A stretch of DNA of 64,000 nt from Ciceribacter ferrooxidans (GCF_004137355.1 NZ_SDVB01000042.1:1-64000), one strand, 5' to 3'. Shown: positions 44,705 through 53,142, numbered from the stretch's first letter. The notes: generated by a model from the letters alone, not told the origin. Made by a program: numbers and translations.

Positions 44705-45546
44705 TGGACATTGTCGTCGTCGGCCACGTCAACCACGACCACATCTGGCGGATCACCGAGCCGTTACGGCCCGGCGGGCGCATCAGCTTCAGCGACCGCA
44801 GCCTGCGTCTCGGCGGTGGTGGCTATTACACCGGACGACGGCTGATCGAACTCGGGCACCGGGTGACGCTGGTCGCTTCGCTGGCGCGAGACGCGCACGG
44901 TCTCGCTGCATTGCGGGAGCTCGCGGCATTCGGCTTCGTCACCGATCATGTGACGTTGACGGAGGGCAGAACCGAGTTTGCCGAGATCCTGCTCGATCCC
45001 GCAGGCGAGCGCACGATCCTCGGAAGCATCCACAAGGTGACGCGCAGCGTCGAACTTTCCGGGCAGGTCTCGGGGGATGCGTTCTACGTCAACGGCACGC
45101 AACTGCCGGAGGCGCTGGTCACCGCGCTTACGCAGGCGCCGCTCGTCGTGTCGCAGTTTCCGCTGCGCGCAGTGACGCCGCGTCCCGCTGACGTCATGGT
45201 CGGCTCGATTGCCGATTTTCCGGGTGAGCGGCTCGACGCGGTCTGGACGCGGGCGCGGCAAATCGCCGGCGATCGGCTGCAACATCTGCTGCTGACGGAC
45301 GGGCCGAACAGCATCACGATTCACGATGGGCGGCAGACGACGGACGTCCACCTGACGGATGCGGTGACGACGGCCGACACCATCGGCGCCGGCGACAGCT
45401 TCAGCGGCGCGCTTCTGCACTATCTCCTGCTCGGCCGCACGATAGGCGAGGCGGCGTCCGAGGCGGGCCGGGCAACCGCCGACTGGTTGCGGCGGCGTGA
45501 CGCAGAGCGCGCCGAAATCCCCGAAGTTCCGGCCCTCAAGTCCTGA
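44704..45546 (+). CDS. PfkB-family sugar kinase
   Basis: Encodes 280 residues and overlaps the thuR stop by one base. The ribokinase fold is shown by VVVGHVNHDHIWRITEPLRP, the glycine pair LRLGGGGYYTGRRLIELG, and the catalytic anion-hole motif DTIGAGDSFSGALLHYL. The substrate is unknown. Co-translation with thuR suggests a product of trehalose or 3-keto sugar breakdown, or a nucleoside or sugar taken up by the same system. It is not part of the canonical thuEFGKAB set. Confidence 0.87.
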   Translation: MDIVVVGHVNHDHIWRITEPLRPGGRISFSDRSLRLGGGGYYTGRRLIELGHRVTLVASLARDAHGLAALRELAAFGFVTDHVTLTEGRTEFAEILLDPAGERTILGSIHKVTRSVELSGQVSGDAFYVNGTQLPEALVTALTQAPLVVSQFPLRAVTPRPADVMVGSIADFPGERLDAVWTRARQIAGDRLQHLLLTDGPNSITIHDGRQTTDVHLTDAVTTADTIGAGDSFSGALLHYLLLGRTIGEAASEAGRATADWLRRRDAERAEIPEVPALKS

Positions 45547-45648
45547 CAGGCCGAGCAAGGTCGTTTCCGCGGCCGCATGCGTTTGATCGCAGTCAAAGCG
45601 GCGACTCGCCTTTGCCTCCACGACAGTCCTCACGAACCGGAGGACAAG

Positions 45649-45945
45649 ATGAGCATCTACGATCTCTACTGGACGAAGCCCGTCGAAATCAAAATGCAGT
45701 GCGGGCTGACGCGAAGTTTCCGCCACCCCTACGACGCGCTCGACTTCCTCGAATGCGAATGGCCGACGCCGCATGGTGCGGCCTACCGGCGTGCCGTCCT
45801 CTGGTGCGGCCAGTCGCTCGAGACGGAGCAACTGGCGGGTCTCGCCCGGTGCTCCTTCATGACGGCGGCCCGCGAGGCTGGGATGCTGGTTCCCGGTAGG
45901 CCGACCATGCGGTGCGGGACGGTCGCAGCACCGCATGGCCGGTGA
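45649..45945 (+). CDS. DUF982 protein
   Basis: Encodes 98 residues from ATG 45649, with CCGGAGGA at 45637-45644. The DUF982 pattern is present: a short start, then DALDFLECEWPTPHGAAYR, then AVLWCGQSLE and ARCSFMTAAREAGM. This small domain is largely confined to Rhizobiales, often in many copies, and has no known activity. It stands alone downstream of the PfkB gene. Confidence 0.85.
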   Translation: MSIYDLYWTKPVEIKMQCGLTRSFRHPYDALDFLECEWPTPHGAAYRRAVLWCGQSLETEQLAGLARCSFMTAAREAGMLVPGRPTMRCGTVAAPHGR

Positions 45946-46042
45946 CGTCAGACGCTTTCGCCGCCGGAGCGTGCAGGCGACCAGGGTTGGGCACGGTGAT
46001 CGGGCGCTGCTTGGCGACGTGCCGACGCACAGGGATGCAATC

Positions 46043-46066
46043 AAAGCATGTATTAGCTAATGCTTT
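46043..46066. promoter_or_regulatory. Inverted repeat upstream of the DUF1326-DUF2182 pair
   Basis: AAAGCAT (46043-46049) and ATGCTTT (46060-46066) form a perfect 7-bp inverted repeat with a 10-bp spacer, and ATTAGCTAAT inside it (46052-46061) is itself a palindrome. The region 45946-46293 carries no supported gene. Confidence 0.4.
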
Positions 46067-46098
46067 CGGACGACTTCTTCCACCTCGGCGAAAGGTGT

Positions 46099-46124
46099 AG
46101 ACTTTTGATTTATGGCAAAAGTCT
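46099..46124. promoter_or_regulatory. Operator-like dyad upstream of the DUF1326-DUF2182 pair
   Basis: AGACTTTTG (46099-46107) and CAAAAGTCT (46116-46124) are a perfect 9-bp inverted repeat with an 8-bp spacer, about 170 bp upstream of the DUF1326 start. No T-tract follows, so an operator is more likely than a terminator. Confidence 0.55.
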
Positions 46125-46293
46125 GCCACCGGCATGGGAGCGTGCCTCGCGTCCTGTCGAGGACGGTCCACGAGCCGGCGTTTCGACCGATCGAATTGGA
46201 CTTGAAGGAGACATATGGCCAGCTCAACGCCATAGGCTATGGCGACGGAGGAACGATCCGGCAGGACACGTAAATCGAGAAAGGGAGAGGACA

Positions 46294-46929
46294 ATGACCG
46301 AGACAAAATGGTCCATCAGTGGCCGCGAATTCATCCACTGCAACTGTGATTACGGGTGTCCGTGCCAGTTCAACTCTCGTCCCACCAAAGGCGGCTGCGA
46401 CGCGCTCGGTTTCGTCGATATCGAGGAAGGCTTCCACGGTGATACGAAGCTCGGCGGGCTGAGGATCGGCATCATCGCCTCCTGGCCCGGCGCCATTCAT
46501 GAGGGCAGGGGGCAGGTGGTGCCGATCGTCGACGAGCGCGCGTCGCCCGAACAGCGAGAGGCGTTGTTGCGCATCATGAGCGGGCTGGACACAGAGCCCG
46601 GCGCCACCTTCTTCCAGGTCTTCTCAACGACGTTCGAGAAGGTCCACGACCCGGTCTTCGCGAAGATCGATTTCGAGATCGATGTCGACGGTCGCACCGC
46701 GAGAGTGGCCGTTCCGGGCTGGGTCGAGGCGCGCGGCGAACCGATCCGCAACCCCGTGACGGGTGACGCGCATCGCGCGCGGATCAACCTGCCGCAGGGC
46801 TTCGAATACGATGTGTGTGAGGTTGGGCGAGGCTGGGGCGAGACAAAGGGACCTCTGGCGCTTTCGCTGAATGACTCGCACGCGCACTTCTCGCGGTTGA
46901 ACATGACCGAAAGCGGTGTCGTCCATTGA
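46294..46929 (+). CDS. DUF1326 protein
   Basis: Encodes 211 residues, with AAGGGAGAGG before ATG 46294. The Cys cluster near the N-terminus, HCNCDYGCPCQFNSRP (residues ~15-30), is diagnostic of DUF1326 and could bind metal. No signal peptide is seen. The gene is translationally coupled to a DUF2182 membrane protein, a common pairing. Function is unknown; the Cys cluster and the neighbouring copper-type bufferin locus make a metal-related role worth considering. Confidence 0.88.
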   Translation: MTETKWSISGREFIHCNCDYGCPCQFNSRPTKGGCDALGFVDIEEGFHGDTKLGGLRIGIIASWPGAIHEGRGQVVPIVDERASPEQREALLRIMSGLDTEPGATFFQVFSTTFEKVHDPVFAKIDFEIDVDGRTARVAVPGWVEARGEPIRNPVTGDAHRARINLPQGFEYDVCEVGRGWGETKGPLALSLNDSHAHFSRLNMTESGVVH

Positions 46930-47750
46930 ACACGGTGACGGATACACCGCTCGAGGCCGTGCTGCGGCGCGATGGACTGATCGTCGCAACGTCCATCGCG
47001 GCCCTGACCGTGCTTGCATGGGCCTATATCCTGCGGCTTGCTGCGGGCATGACCATGGGCGGCATGGACATGATGGGCTATCGTATGATCTCGAACGGCT
47101 TCGAGATGGCGATGGCGCCCGCGCAGCAAGCTTGGACGCCCGGCGATTTTGCGCTGATGTTCGTCATGTGGACGGTGATGATGATCGGCATGATGACGCC
47201 GTCTGCGGCGCCGATGATCCTCATCTACGCACGCACGGGCAGGATGGCCGCCGCGTCTGCCAAGCCCTTTGCCGCGACCGGCTGGTTCGTGGCCGGATAC
47301 CTGGCGGTGTGGAGCGGGTTTGCTCTCGCGGCAACGACGGCCCAATGGGCGCTTGAACGGCTGGCCCTGCTCGGTCCGGAAATGGCGAGCACGAACAACG
47401 TTCTGGGCGGCGTGATCCTGGTCGCAGCCGGGCTTTACCAGTGGCTGCCGCTGAAGCACGCCTGCCTTTCGCAATGCCAGTCTCCGGTGTTGTTCATTCA
47501 ACGCCTCGGCGGCTTTCGCCGCGGGGCGGCCGGAGCGTTTAGGATGGGAGCCACGCACGGGGTCTATTGTCTCGGTTGCTGCTGGGCGCTGATGGCTCTC
47601 CTCTTCGTCGGCGGCGTGATGAATGTTCTCTGGATCGCCGCACTCGCCGTGTTCGCCCTCACGGAGAAACTCACGCCGGCGGGGCACCTGCTCTCGCGCC
47701 TGGCTGGAATTGGCCTGATGGCCGCCGGTCTGCGCCTGCTCGTCATGTGA
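46926..47750 (+). CDS. DUF2182 integral membrane protein
   Basis: Encodes 274 residues from TTG 46926, overlapping the DUF1326 stop by four bases. About six or seven hydrophobic helices are present. Met/Gly-rich loops (AAGMTMGGMDMMGYRMIS) and the motif HGVYCLGCCWALMALLFVGG are typical of DUF2182, annotated as putative metal-binding membrane proteins. LPLKHACLSQCQSPV is another conserved stretch. The Met-rich loop recalls soft-metal (Cu+) sites. A later start is possible. Confidence 0.87.
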   Translation: MNTVTDTPLEAVLRRDGLIVATSIAALTVLAWAYILRLAAGMTMGGMDMMGYRMISNGFEMAMAPAQQAWTPGDFALMFVMWTVMMIGMMTPSAAPMILIYARTGRMAAASAKPFAATGWFVAGYLAVWSGFALAATTAQWALERLALLGPEMASTNNVLGGVILVAAGLYQWLPLKHACLSQCQSPVLFIQRLGGFRRGAAGAFRMGATHGVYCLGCCWALMALLFVGGVMNVLWIAALAVFALTEKLTPAGHLLSRLAGIGLMAAGLRLLVM

Positions 47751-47781
47751 GCTGGCGATCCATTTCTCGTGTCCCTGGCTC

Positions 47782-48279
47782 TCAGCGCATGTGAGGCCGA
47801 TTGCCTGCCATCGCCGGCGGTACGGCACTTCCGTGCCACCATCGCCCGAGCACGTGGTCCAGCGAAACGACGCCCGGGCCGCGGATGACGATTACCAGCA
47901 GGCAGACCGCCCATGTTCCGTGCGTCGGCCAGGCGCCCGGATAGACGAAGATCTGGATGACCGCCGTCATCGCGAGGAGCGCGAGTGCCGAGAGCCGACT
48001 GAGGAAGCCGACGACCAGTAGCAGGGGGAAAAAGTGCTCCGCCGCCGCTGCGAGATGGGCGGCGAGCCAGGGGTCGATCAGCGGCAGCCGGTATTCGTTC
48101 TCGAAGAGGTAGACGGCGCTGTCGGTGACCATCCAGCCGTCGACCTTGGTCTGGCCCGATTGCCAGAACACGCCGGCGATCGAGACCCGGGCAAGGAGGG
48201 CAAGGAAGGAGTGGGGGATTATCTCGGCGAGAGAGACCGCCCGCGCATGGAGCGCGACGGCAGATGCGACGAATGTCAT
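47782..48279 (-). CDS. bufD: DoxX-family membrane protein of the bufferin operon
   Basis: Encodes 165 residues with four hydrophobic segments. DoxX landmarks are [21 protein letters not shown] and [20 protein letters not shown]. DoxX proteins recur as the last gene of operons containing DUF2282, DUF692 and DUF2063 genes (bufferin operons); the role may be electron supply or maturation at the membrane. Its start overlaps the DUF2063 stop by four bases. Confidence 0.85.
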   Translation of the reverse strand: MTFVASAVALHARAVSLAEIIPHSFLALLARVSIAGVFWQSGQTKVDGWMVTDSAVYLFENEYRLPLIDPWLAAHLAAAAEHFFPLLLVVGFLSRLSALALLAMTAVIQIFVYPGAWPTHGTWAVCLLVIVIRGPGVVSLDHVLGRWWHGSAVPPAMAGNRPHMR

Positions 48280-49040
48280 GGCAATTCCTCCGGGGCCTCT
48301 ATGGCCGTGAAGAGACCGGCTTCGAAGAGGCCGGCGAGATTGGCAGGAAGATCGAAGTCAGCGCTTGCTTCCATAGCCCGGACCGCCGCGTCGCCGAGCG
48401 GGGCGCCGTCGGCAAGGCTTTGCAGGAAGACGGCGCCGCCGGGCGGCAATCGCCGAACTTCGACCAGCATTTCCGGTCGGACGACGACGGCGTCCTCGCC
48501 ACGCCAGACGGTGATCGGCGCAGGTTCGGCCTCACCCGCATTCATCGCCCAGATGGTGACGATGGGATGGAACGAGCGCAGGATCGTGAGCGACGGGTGA
48601 GGCCCGAAACGCAACGACGCCAGGCTTTCCGGCGGGATTGCCGCCAGTGTCGCCGGATCGAGAGGTGCGGCATCCGCCGCGTGATAGGCGCGCGAGCGGG
48701 CAATCTCCAGCCGCGCGACATCGGCGAGGTAAGGCAGGGAGGCTGCGGGTTCGAAGCCTTCGACAAAGGTCGGAAGCGCGTCGCCGTAGGCGAGCAGCAG
48801 TGGGCTCAGGGGTGGATGAGCGGTGATGAACGCCCGTGCCATGGCAGCGAAGAAATCCGCGCCGACAAGCTTTTCCACAACCGGGAAGCGGCTCTGCAGG
48901 GCCGCCGTCAATCCGACCATGACATTGTTGCGGTAGACGCCGAAGCGGCGGTCCGGCGCGCCGTTCCAGGCCGTCAGCCCGTCGGGAGCGGAGGGATCGG
49001 TCGAGACCAGCGCGGCCGAGAAGATGGCTTGTGACGTCAT
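48276..49040 (-). CDS. bufC: DUF2063 (BufC-type) partner of the bufferin maturase
   Basis: Encodes 254 residues from ATG 49040. The DUF2063 N-terminal domain has [19 protein letters not shown], then [20 protein letters not shown] and [18 protein letters not shown]2063 proteins bind the DUF692 iron oxidase and present the precursor's leader peptide. The gene follows DUF692 by 7 bp. The C-terminal half is of the kind that contacts substrate in related pairs. Confidence 0.88.
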   Translation of the reverse strand: MTSQAIFSAALVSTDPSAPDGLTAWNGAPDRRFGVYRNNVMVGLTAALQSRFPVVEKLVGADFFAAMARAFITAHPPLSPLLLAYGDALPTFVEGFEPAASLPYLADVARLEIARSRAYHAADAAPLDPATLAAIPPESLASLRFGPHPSLTILRSFHPIVTIWAMNAGEAEPAPITVWRGEDAVVVRPEMLVEVRRLPPGGAVFLQSLADGAPLGDAAVRAMEASADFDLPANLAGLFEAGLFTAIEAPEELP

Positions 49041-49047
49041 GGCAACC

Positions 49048-49902
49048 TCACGACGCTCTGGCGAGCGCGGCGTGATCGAGGATGCACCCCGCCGCTTCCG
49101 CTTCGGCGCGCAGGGTCGTCCAGTCCGGCACGTCGTTGTCCCACTCGATGAGGGTTGCGACGGGCCCGGTGCGGGCAATCGTGCGCGCGTAGAGCGCCCA
49201 GACAGGATCATGGACCGGCGTGTCGTGGCTGTCGATCAACAGCGGAGCGCCATGATCGTCGACGGTTGCCGAATGGCCGCTCAGGTGAATTTCGCGCACA
49301 TGGGCGAGCGGAAAGCGGTCGAGGTAGTCCCGCGCGTCGAGATTGTGGTTGGTCGCAGCGACGAAGACGTTGTTGATGTCGAGCAGGAGGCCGCAACCCG
49401 TGCGGCGCACCACCTCGGCGAGGAACGCCGTCTCTTCGATCGTGCTCTCCTCGAACAGAAGATAGGTCGCCGGGTTTTCGAGCAGCATCTGGCGCCCGAG
49501 CGCCTCCTGCACCTGCATGACGTGTTCGGCGACGGTCGCGAGCGTCGCGTCCGTATAGGGGAGGGGAAGGAGATCGTTATAGAAATTCTCGCCGTGGCTC
49601 GACCATGCGAGATGCTCGGAGAAACTCTCCGGTTCGTAGCGCTCGCAGAGCGTCCTGAGCCGCGCGAGGTGATCGCGGTCGAGCGGCTGCGTGGCACCGA
49701 TCGACAGGCCCACGCCATGGATCGACAGGGCGTAGTTGGCCCTGAGCTTGCCGAGGCGGGCATGCGGCGGCCCGCCGGCGCCCATGTAGTTCTCGGCATG
49801 GACCTCGAAGAAGCCCAGAGGCTGCCGGGCGGCGTCGATGTCGTGAAAGTGCTCCGGCTTGAAGCCGACGCCGGGGCGGGGCGGTAGTCGTGAGGCTCGC
49901 AT
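49048..49902 (-). CDS. bufB: DUF692 multinuclear iron oxidase (bufferin maturase)
   Basis: Encodes 284 residues of the MNIO (MbnB/TglH-like) family, a TIM barrel with two or three irons that oxidises cysteine in peptide substrates. Likely metal ligands lie in [59 protein letters not shown] and LIEWDND. The start [16 protein letters not shown] is typical. In bufferin biosynthesis the enzyme converts precursor cysteines to thiooxazole groups. The precursors are the two DUF2282 genes directly upstream. Confidence 0.93.
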   Translation of the reverse strand: MRASRLPPRPGVGFKPEHFHDIDAARQPLGFFEVHAENYMGAGGPPHARLGKLRANYALSIHGVGLSIGATQPLDRDHLARLRTLCERYEPESFSEHLAWSSHGENFYNDLLPLPYTDATLATVAEHVMQVQEALGRQMLLENPATYLLFEESTIEETAFLAEVVRRTGCGLLLDINNVFVAATNHNLDARDYLDRFPLAHVREIHLSGHSATVDDHGAPLLIDSHDTPVHDPVWALYARTIARTGPVATLIEWDNDVPDWTTLRAEAEAAGCILDHAALARAS

Positions 49903-49984
49903 CGGTCAGTCTCCTTTTGTGGCGACGGTACCCGTCCCTCGCCGGTGCCTTCGTGCACGGCGGCGAGGGACAGGGAGGCTCGGC

Positions 49985-50266
49985 TCAGACGGGGGCGGGG
50001 CCCTGGGTCAGCGTGCCGTGACCATTGGGCGTGCTGATCGTCTCGCAGGTTCCGGCCGGAACGAGCTTCCAGGCGTTTTGCTGGTAGTCGACCTTGGACG
50101 TGCCGGCACAGGTGGTGCCGGGGCCCGCAGCGCAGTCGTTCTGGCCCTTGAGGGCGACGCCGTAGCATTTCTCCTTTGCGTCGGCGGCCGCGGCCGGTGC
50201 AGCGGACGCCGCAGCAATGGCGGCGGCGACGGAGGCGGCAAGAAGCGTGGGGGTGAGCAGGTTCAT
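49985..50266 (-). CDS. bufA: DUF2282 bufferin precursor, copy 2
   Basis: Encodes 93 residues from ATG 50266. A Sec signal peptide ([20 protein letters not shown]) is followed by the bufferin core with four cysteines: Cys34 ([11 protein letters not shown]), Cys45 (QNDCAAG), Cys53 (TTCAGTSKV) and Cys74 (PAGTCETI). In characterised bufferins the two central cysteines are modified and the peptide binds copper in the periplasm. It is a tandem paralogue of the gene at 50313; [14 protein letters not shown] is shared almost unchanged. Too short for most gene finders to name. Confidence 0.88.
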   Translation of the reverse strand: MNLLTPTLLAASVAAAIAAASAAPAAAADAKEKCYGVALKGQNDCAAGPGTTCAGTSKVDYQQNAWKLVPAGTCETISTPNGHGTLTQGPAPV

Positions 50267-50312
50267 TTCGGATCGTCCTTGTTGATGCGTGTTCTGACTT
50301 GCCGACGGCCGA

Positions 50313-50579
50313 TCAGGCCGGGGTGACCGAACCCATGCCGGCAGGCGTCTTGATCGTCGTGCAGGTGCCGGCCGGCACGAGCTTGAAGGACGCCTTGTCG
50401 TAGTCGATCGTCTGGTGGCCGGCGCAATCGTGCTTGCCGGCGGCGCAGTCGTTCTGGCCCTTGAGCGCGATGCCGTAGCACTTCTCCTTGTTTTCGGCGG
50501 CGGCGGCCGGCACGGAAATCGATGCGAGGGCCGAAGCAATGGCACCGGTCAGTGCAAGTGTTGCGATAGACTTCTTCAT
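50313..50579 (-). CDS. bufA: DUF2282 bufferin precursor, copy 1
   Basis: Encodes 88 residues. The signal peptide covers about 1-28 ([19 protein letters not shown]). The core has Cys34 ([11 protein letters not shown]), Cys45 (QNDCAAG), Cys52 (HDCAGHQTI) and Cys73 (PAGTCTTI), the DUF2282 four-cysteine pattern. It is the first gene of the buf operon and has an ECF-type promoter 51 bp upstream. The mature peptide should be exported after modification and chelate copper. A further 46 bp downstream the second copy begins. Confidence 0.9.
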   Translation of the reverse strand: MKKSIATLALTGAIASALASISVPAAAAENKEKCYGIALKGQNDCAAGKHDCAGHQTIDYDKASFKLVPAGTCTTIKTPAGMGSVTPA

Positions 50580-50629
50580 GGTTCTGTCTCCTTTGAGGGT
50601 GCTGGCCGAGGATCGGCTGCGAAAGGGAC

Positions 50630-50656
50630 TACGGAACCGTTCGTCGCTTTGTTACA
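50630..50656 (-). promoter_or_regulatory. ECF-type promoter of the buf operon
   Basis: On the minus strand, TGTAAC (50651-50656), a 17-bp spacer, CGTA (50630-50633). The bases after the -35 (AAAG) are also shared with the sigma-factor promoter on the other strand. Confidence 0.68.
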
Positions 50657-50753
50657 AGCGCCGAGATTTTTTTGTTGTCCGGGCGTATTTTTCGGAGATG
50701 CACGAGAAGTTGACCGGAGCGAGAGGAAATTTGACGAATTTTTTCTTTCGGCC

Positions 50754-50782
50754 TGTAATAAAGGCGCGGGCCGGTGCGTAGG
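50754..50782 (+). promoter_or_regulatory. ECF-type promoter of the sigma/anti-sigma operon
   Basis: TGTAAT at 50754-50759, a 17-bp spacer, CGTAGG at 50777-50782. The same layout as the divergent buf promoter implies recognition by one sigma factor, most simply the one encoded here. The -10 lies only 13 bases before the TTG start, so the leader is very short. Confidence 0.65.
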
Positions 50783-50795
50783 GGAATAAGAAGGC

Positions 50796-51362
50796 TTGTC
50801 AGCGAGAACGCGAGAAGAGCAATGGGCGGAATGGATGCGGGCGGCGATCGCGGGCGACAGCCGCGCGTACCAGTCGTTCCTGACGGGCGTCACCCCGCAT
50901 CTGAGAGCGCTGGCGCTCAACGGATGCGACCGGTTCGGCGCGCCGAAAGGCGAGGCCGAAGATGTGGTGCAGGAAGTGCTGCTGGCCGTGCACCTGAAGC
51001 GCGGGACATGGGATCCGGACCGGCCGATCGGCCCTTGGCTTTCGGCGATCGTCCGCAACAAGCTGATCGACGCCCTGAGGCGGCGGGGCAGGCGAACGAA
51101 TGTGCCGATCGAGGATGTGATGGACACTCTGACGGCCGATGAGACCACCGACGGGACGACCGATCTCGGCGATGCAGAACGGCTGATCGCGCGGTTGCGG
51201 CCACCGCAGGACGAGATCGTCCGGCTGTCGCTCGCGGGAAAGGATGCCCGCGAGATGGCTGGCCGGCTCGACATGTCGGAAGGGGCCGTGCGCGTCGCGC
51301 TGCATCGGGCGCTCAAGACGCTGGCGAAGTTATACCGGAGTGATGTCGATGAAGACGAGTGA
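50796..51362 (+). CDS. ECF sigma factor (SigF type) controlling the bufferin locus
   Basis: Encodes 188 residues from TTG 50796, preceded by AAGAAGG. Region 2 (~10-80) includes AEDVVQEVLLAVHLKRGTWD and GPWLSAIVRNKLIDALRRRG. Region 4 (~130-185) includes LRPPQDEIVRLSLAGKDARE and MSEGAVRVALHRALKTLAKL. It resembles the Caulobacter SigF group, which is held by the membrane anti-sigma NrsF and controls DUF2282/DUF692/DUF2063/DoxX genes. The next gene is an NrsF homologue. Divergent orientation and shared promoter fit direct control of the buf operon. Confidence 0.9.
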   Translation: MSARTREEQWAEWMRAAIAGDSRAYQSFLTGVTPHLRALALNGCDRFGAPKGEAEDVVQEVLLAVHLKRGTWDPDRPIGPWLSAIVRNKLIDALRRRGRRTNVPIEDVMDTLTADETTDGTTDLGDAERLIARLRPPQDEIVRLSLAGKDAREMAGRLDMSEGAVRVALHRALKTLAKLYRSDVDEDE

Positions 51363-51984
51363 GTTGATTTCCATGATCGCTGCAGACGCGCCGAGCGTCC
51401 GGCCGCTCGCCCCCGCCGTATGGTCGGCCGTCGCCGTGGGGATTTGCGTTTCGCTGCTGCTACTGCTCTCGACGATCGGTCTGCGGGACGACATCGCGAC
51501 GGCGATCGAGACCGCCCGGGTCGCCTTCAAGATCGGGATGACCTTGCTGCTGGCCGCCCTTTCGACAGCTCTCGTCTTCCGCGTCGGCCGGCCGGGCGCC
51601 TCGCTCGGCATGCAATTGTCGGCGTTGCTTCTGCCTCTCCTGCTGCTCGCAGGCGCGGTCGTCGCCGAGCTCTACGTATCCCCGGCAAGCACCTGGGGCC
51701 GCAAGCTGATCGGCGAGAACGCCGCTTTCTGCCTCTTCTTCATCCCGGTGCTTTCTGCCGCTCCGATGGTCGGCCTGATGGCCGCACTCAAGCGGGGAGC
51801 CCCTGGCAATCCGACCTTCGCCGGCGCTGTTGCAGGTCTCGCCTCCGGCTCGATCGCCGCGGCGATCTACGCCTGGCACTGCCCGGACGACAGCCCGCTC
51901 TTCGGTGCGACCTGGTACATGCTGGCGATTGCAATCGTCGTCCTTGCTGGCGCGCTTCTCGGCCGGCGGCTTCTGCGCTGGTAG
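51343..51984 (+). CDS. nrsF: NrsF-type (DUF1109) membrane anti-sigma factor
   Basis: Encodes 213 residues from ATG 51343, overlapping the sigma gene by 20 bp. The start MKTSELISMIAADAP is the short cytoplasmic sigma-binding part, and six transmembrane helices follow (about 22-40, 55-78, 90-110, 123-143, 153-173, 185-207). DUF1109/NrsF proteins hold their sigma factor at the membrane and release it on metal or oxidative stress. In Caulobacter two cysteines of NrsF matter; here Cys28, Cys126 and Cys179 are candidates. Confidence 0.9.
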   Translation: MSMKTSELISMIAADAPSVRPLAPAVWSAVAVGICVSLLLLLSTIGLRDDIATAIETARVAFKIGMTLLLAALSTALVFRVGRPGASLGMQLSALLLPLLLLAGAVVAELYVSPASTWGRKLIGENAAFCLFFIPVLSAAPMVGLMAALKRGAPGNPTFAGAVAGLASGSIAAAIYAWHCPDDSPLFGATWYMLAIAIVVLAGALLGRRLLRW

Positions 51985-52318
51985 GCGCCGAGGCCGCGGG
52001 GAGCTCGGCCAATGGCGGCATGGCCGAAGGCGCGGATACATGGGAGAGCCGCTTTCCGAAGCTGCCAGCTGTCCGAAATTCACCGGATGCACTCACCACG
52101 GTGAATCCGGCATGGACGGCGTCGGCTCGGAAACCATTACCTTTAGAAGAGGCTAAATGAGGGTTTGCGGCCTTTTGCAATCTCTAGTATTAGGGTGACA
52201 TCCTTTTACCTCGGCGATCCTTTCCCATGGAGGATGGCGAAAGCAGTGAGCCGAGCGGACTGAATGCCTTTGAGAAGGCGCGACTCCACCACCGACGATA
52301 ACACGCAGGGAGGTAGGC
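51985..52318. other. Intergenic region between the nrsF gene and the T3SS-linked genes
   Basis: No gene is supported. GGGAGGTAGG (52307-52316) is the ribosome-binding site of the gene at 52319. No match to the rhizobial tts box or the hrp box was found by eye. The region separates the bufferin and type III loci and should contain the promoter of the latter's plus-strand genes. Confidence 0.4.
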
Positions 52319-53029
52319 ATGGCGTTGACTTTGGAGGTTGTCGGCAAAGGGTTCCGGCTGAAAAGCGCTGACAACAAGCGGGAATTTGACGTGTCGCCGG
52401 CACAGGCGAAGGCGTGGCAGGAGATCCTCGATCGACGCGCACGCGAGCAGGGGCTCAAGAACTCCGAGGAATTGCTGGCAAACGTGAAGATCGCCGTTCC
52501 GGAGGAGGGCGATTCGCAGTTCAAGATCGGCAAGGACAACAACCTGAGCGACGTCGATACGATGCTGATGATCGACGGCAACGTCCAGTTTTCCAATCCG
52601 GATCTCATCAACGCCTATCATGAGGGAAGCCTCAAGCCGGATTTCGTCCTCGTCCCGACCATGAAGCCCGAAGGAGCGCCGGCCGCGATCGACGCACTCA
52701 AGGCGTCCTCGTCGACGGCCGATCACCGCAAGGCCGCGGTCAGGACTTATCTCGGCCAGCATTCCGGCAATGTCGGAGAACGCACGAACGCCGCCGTCGC
52801 GCTCATGGATTCGCGCGCCGATTTCGGTTCGCCCGAGATGCAGGAAGCGCGTCTCAAGGAGATCATGGATGTCCTCATCGAGCCCTATGAGGGCGAGGCG
52901 ACGCGGAGAAGCATCGTCGATGCGCTCAAACAGCATTCCTGGTCGTCGACCGACAGCAAGGGCCTGGACGAAAAGCAGGTCGACGCGCTGATCAGCGGGC
53001 ATGCCCGCACCGCATACGGCATTCAATAG
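52319..53029 (+). CDS. Cysteine-free 236-residue protein next to T3SS genes
   Basis: A soluble-looking protein of 236 residues with no signal peptide, membrane helix or cysteine. The N-terminus (MALTLEVVGKGFRLKSADNK) is strand-rich and the C-terminal ~110 residues are helical (YLGQHSGNVGERTNAAVALM; YEGEATRRSIVDALKQHSWS). No family is recognised. It is 113 bp upstream of the 1195-residue gene on the same strand, so it may be a chaperone, effector or accessory of the type III system. It is larger than typical T3SS chaperones. Confidence 0.72.
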   Translation: MALTLEVVGKGFRLKSADNKREFDVSPAQAKAWQEILDRRAREQGLKNSEELLANVKIAVPEEGDSQFKIGKDNNLSDVDTMLMIDGNVQFSNPDLINAYHEGSLKPDFVLVPTMKPEGAPAAIDALKASSSTADHRKAAVRTYLGQHSGNVGERTNAAVALMDSRADFGSPEMQEARLKEIMDVLIEPYEGEATRRSIVDALKQHSWSSTDSKGLDEKQVDALISGHARTAYGIQ

Positions 53030-53142
53030 GGCCGATTCCCGAATTCTGACACTCACGAAGGGTGGCACCTGCCGCCTGTCGCTTTGCATTCCCCGGTAGT
53101 CTTGCCGGTTCGAAATCCTGAAAACGGAGCAGGGAGTAGCTG

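Noticed and set aside
45857-46306. 149-codon minus-strand frame across the gap upstream of DUF1326
   Set aside because: It overlaps the DUF982 gene end, has no ribosome site, and runs through the inverted repeats.
51985-52318. Possible tts box or hrp box for the type III genes
   Set aside because: No adequate match to either consensus; GGAAACC near 52130 lacks the spacing and second half of an hrp box.
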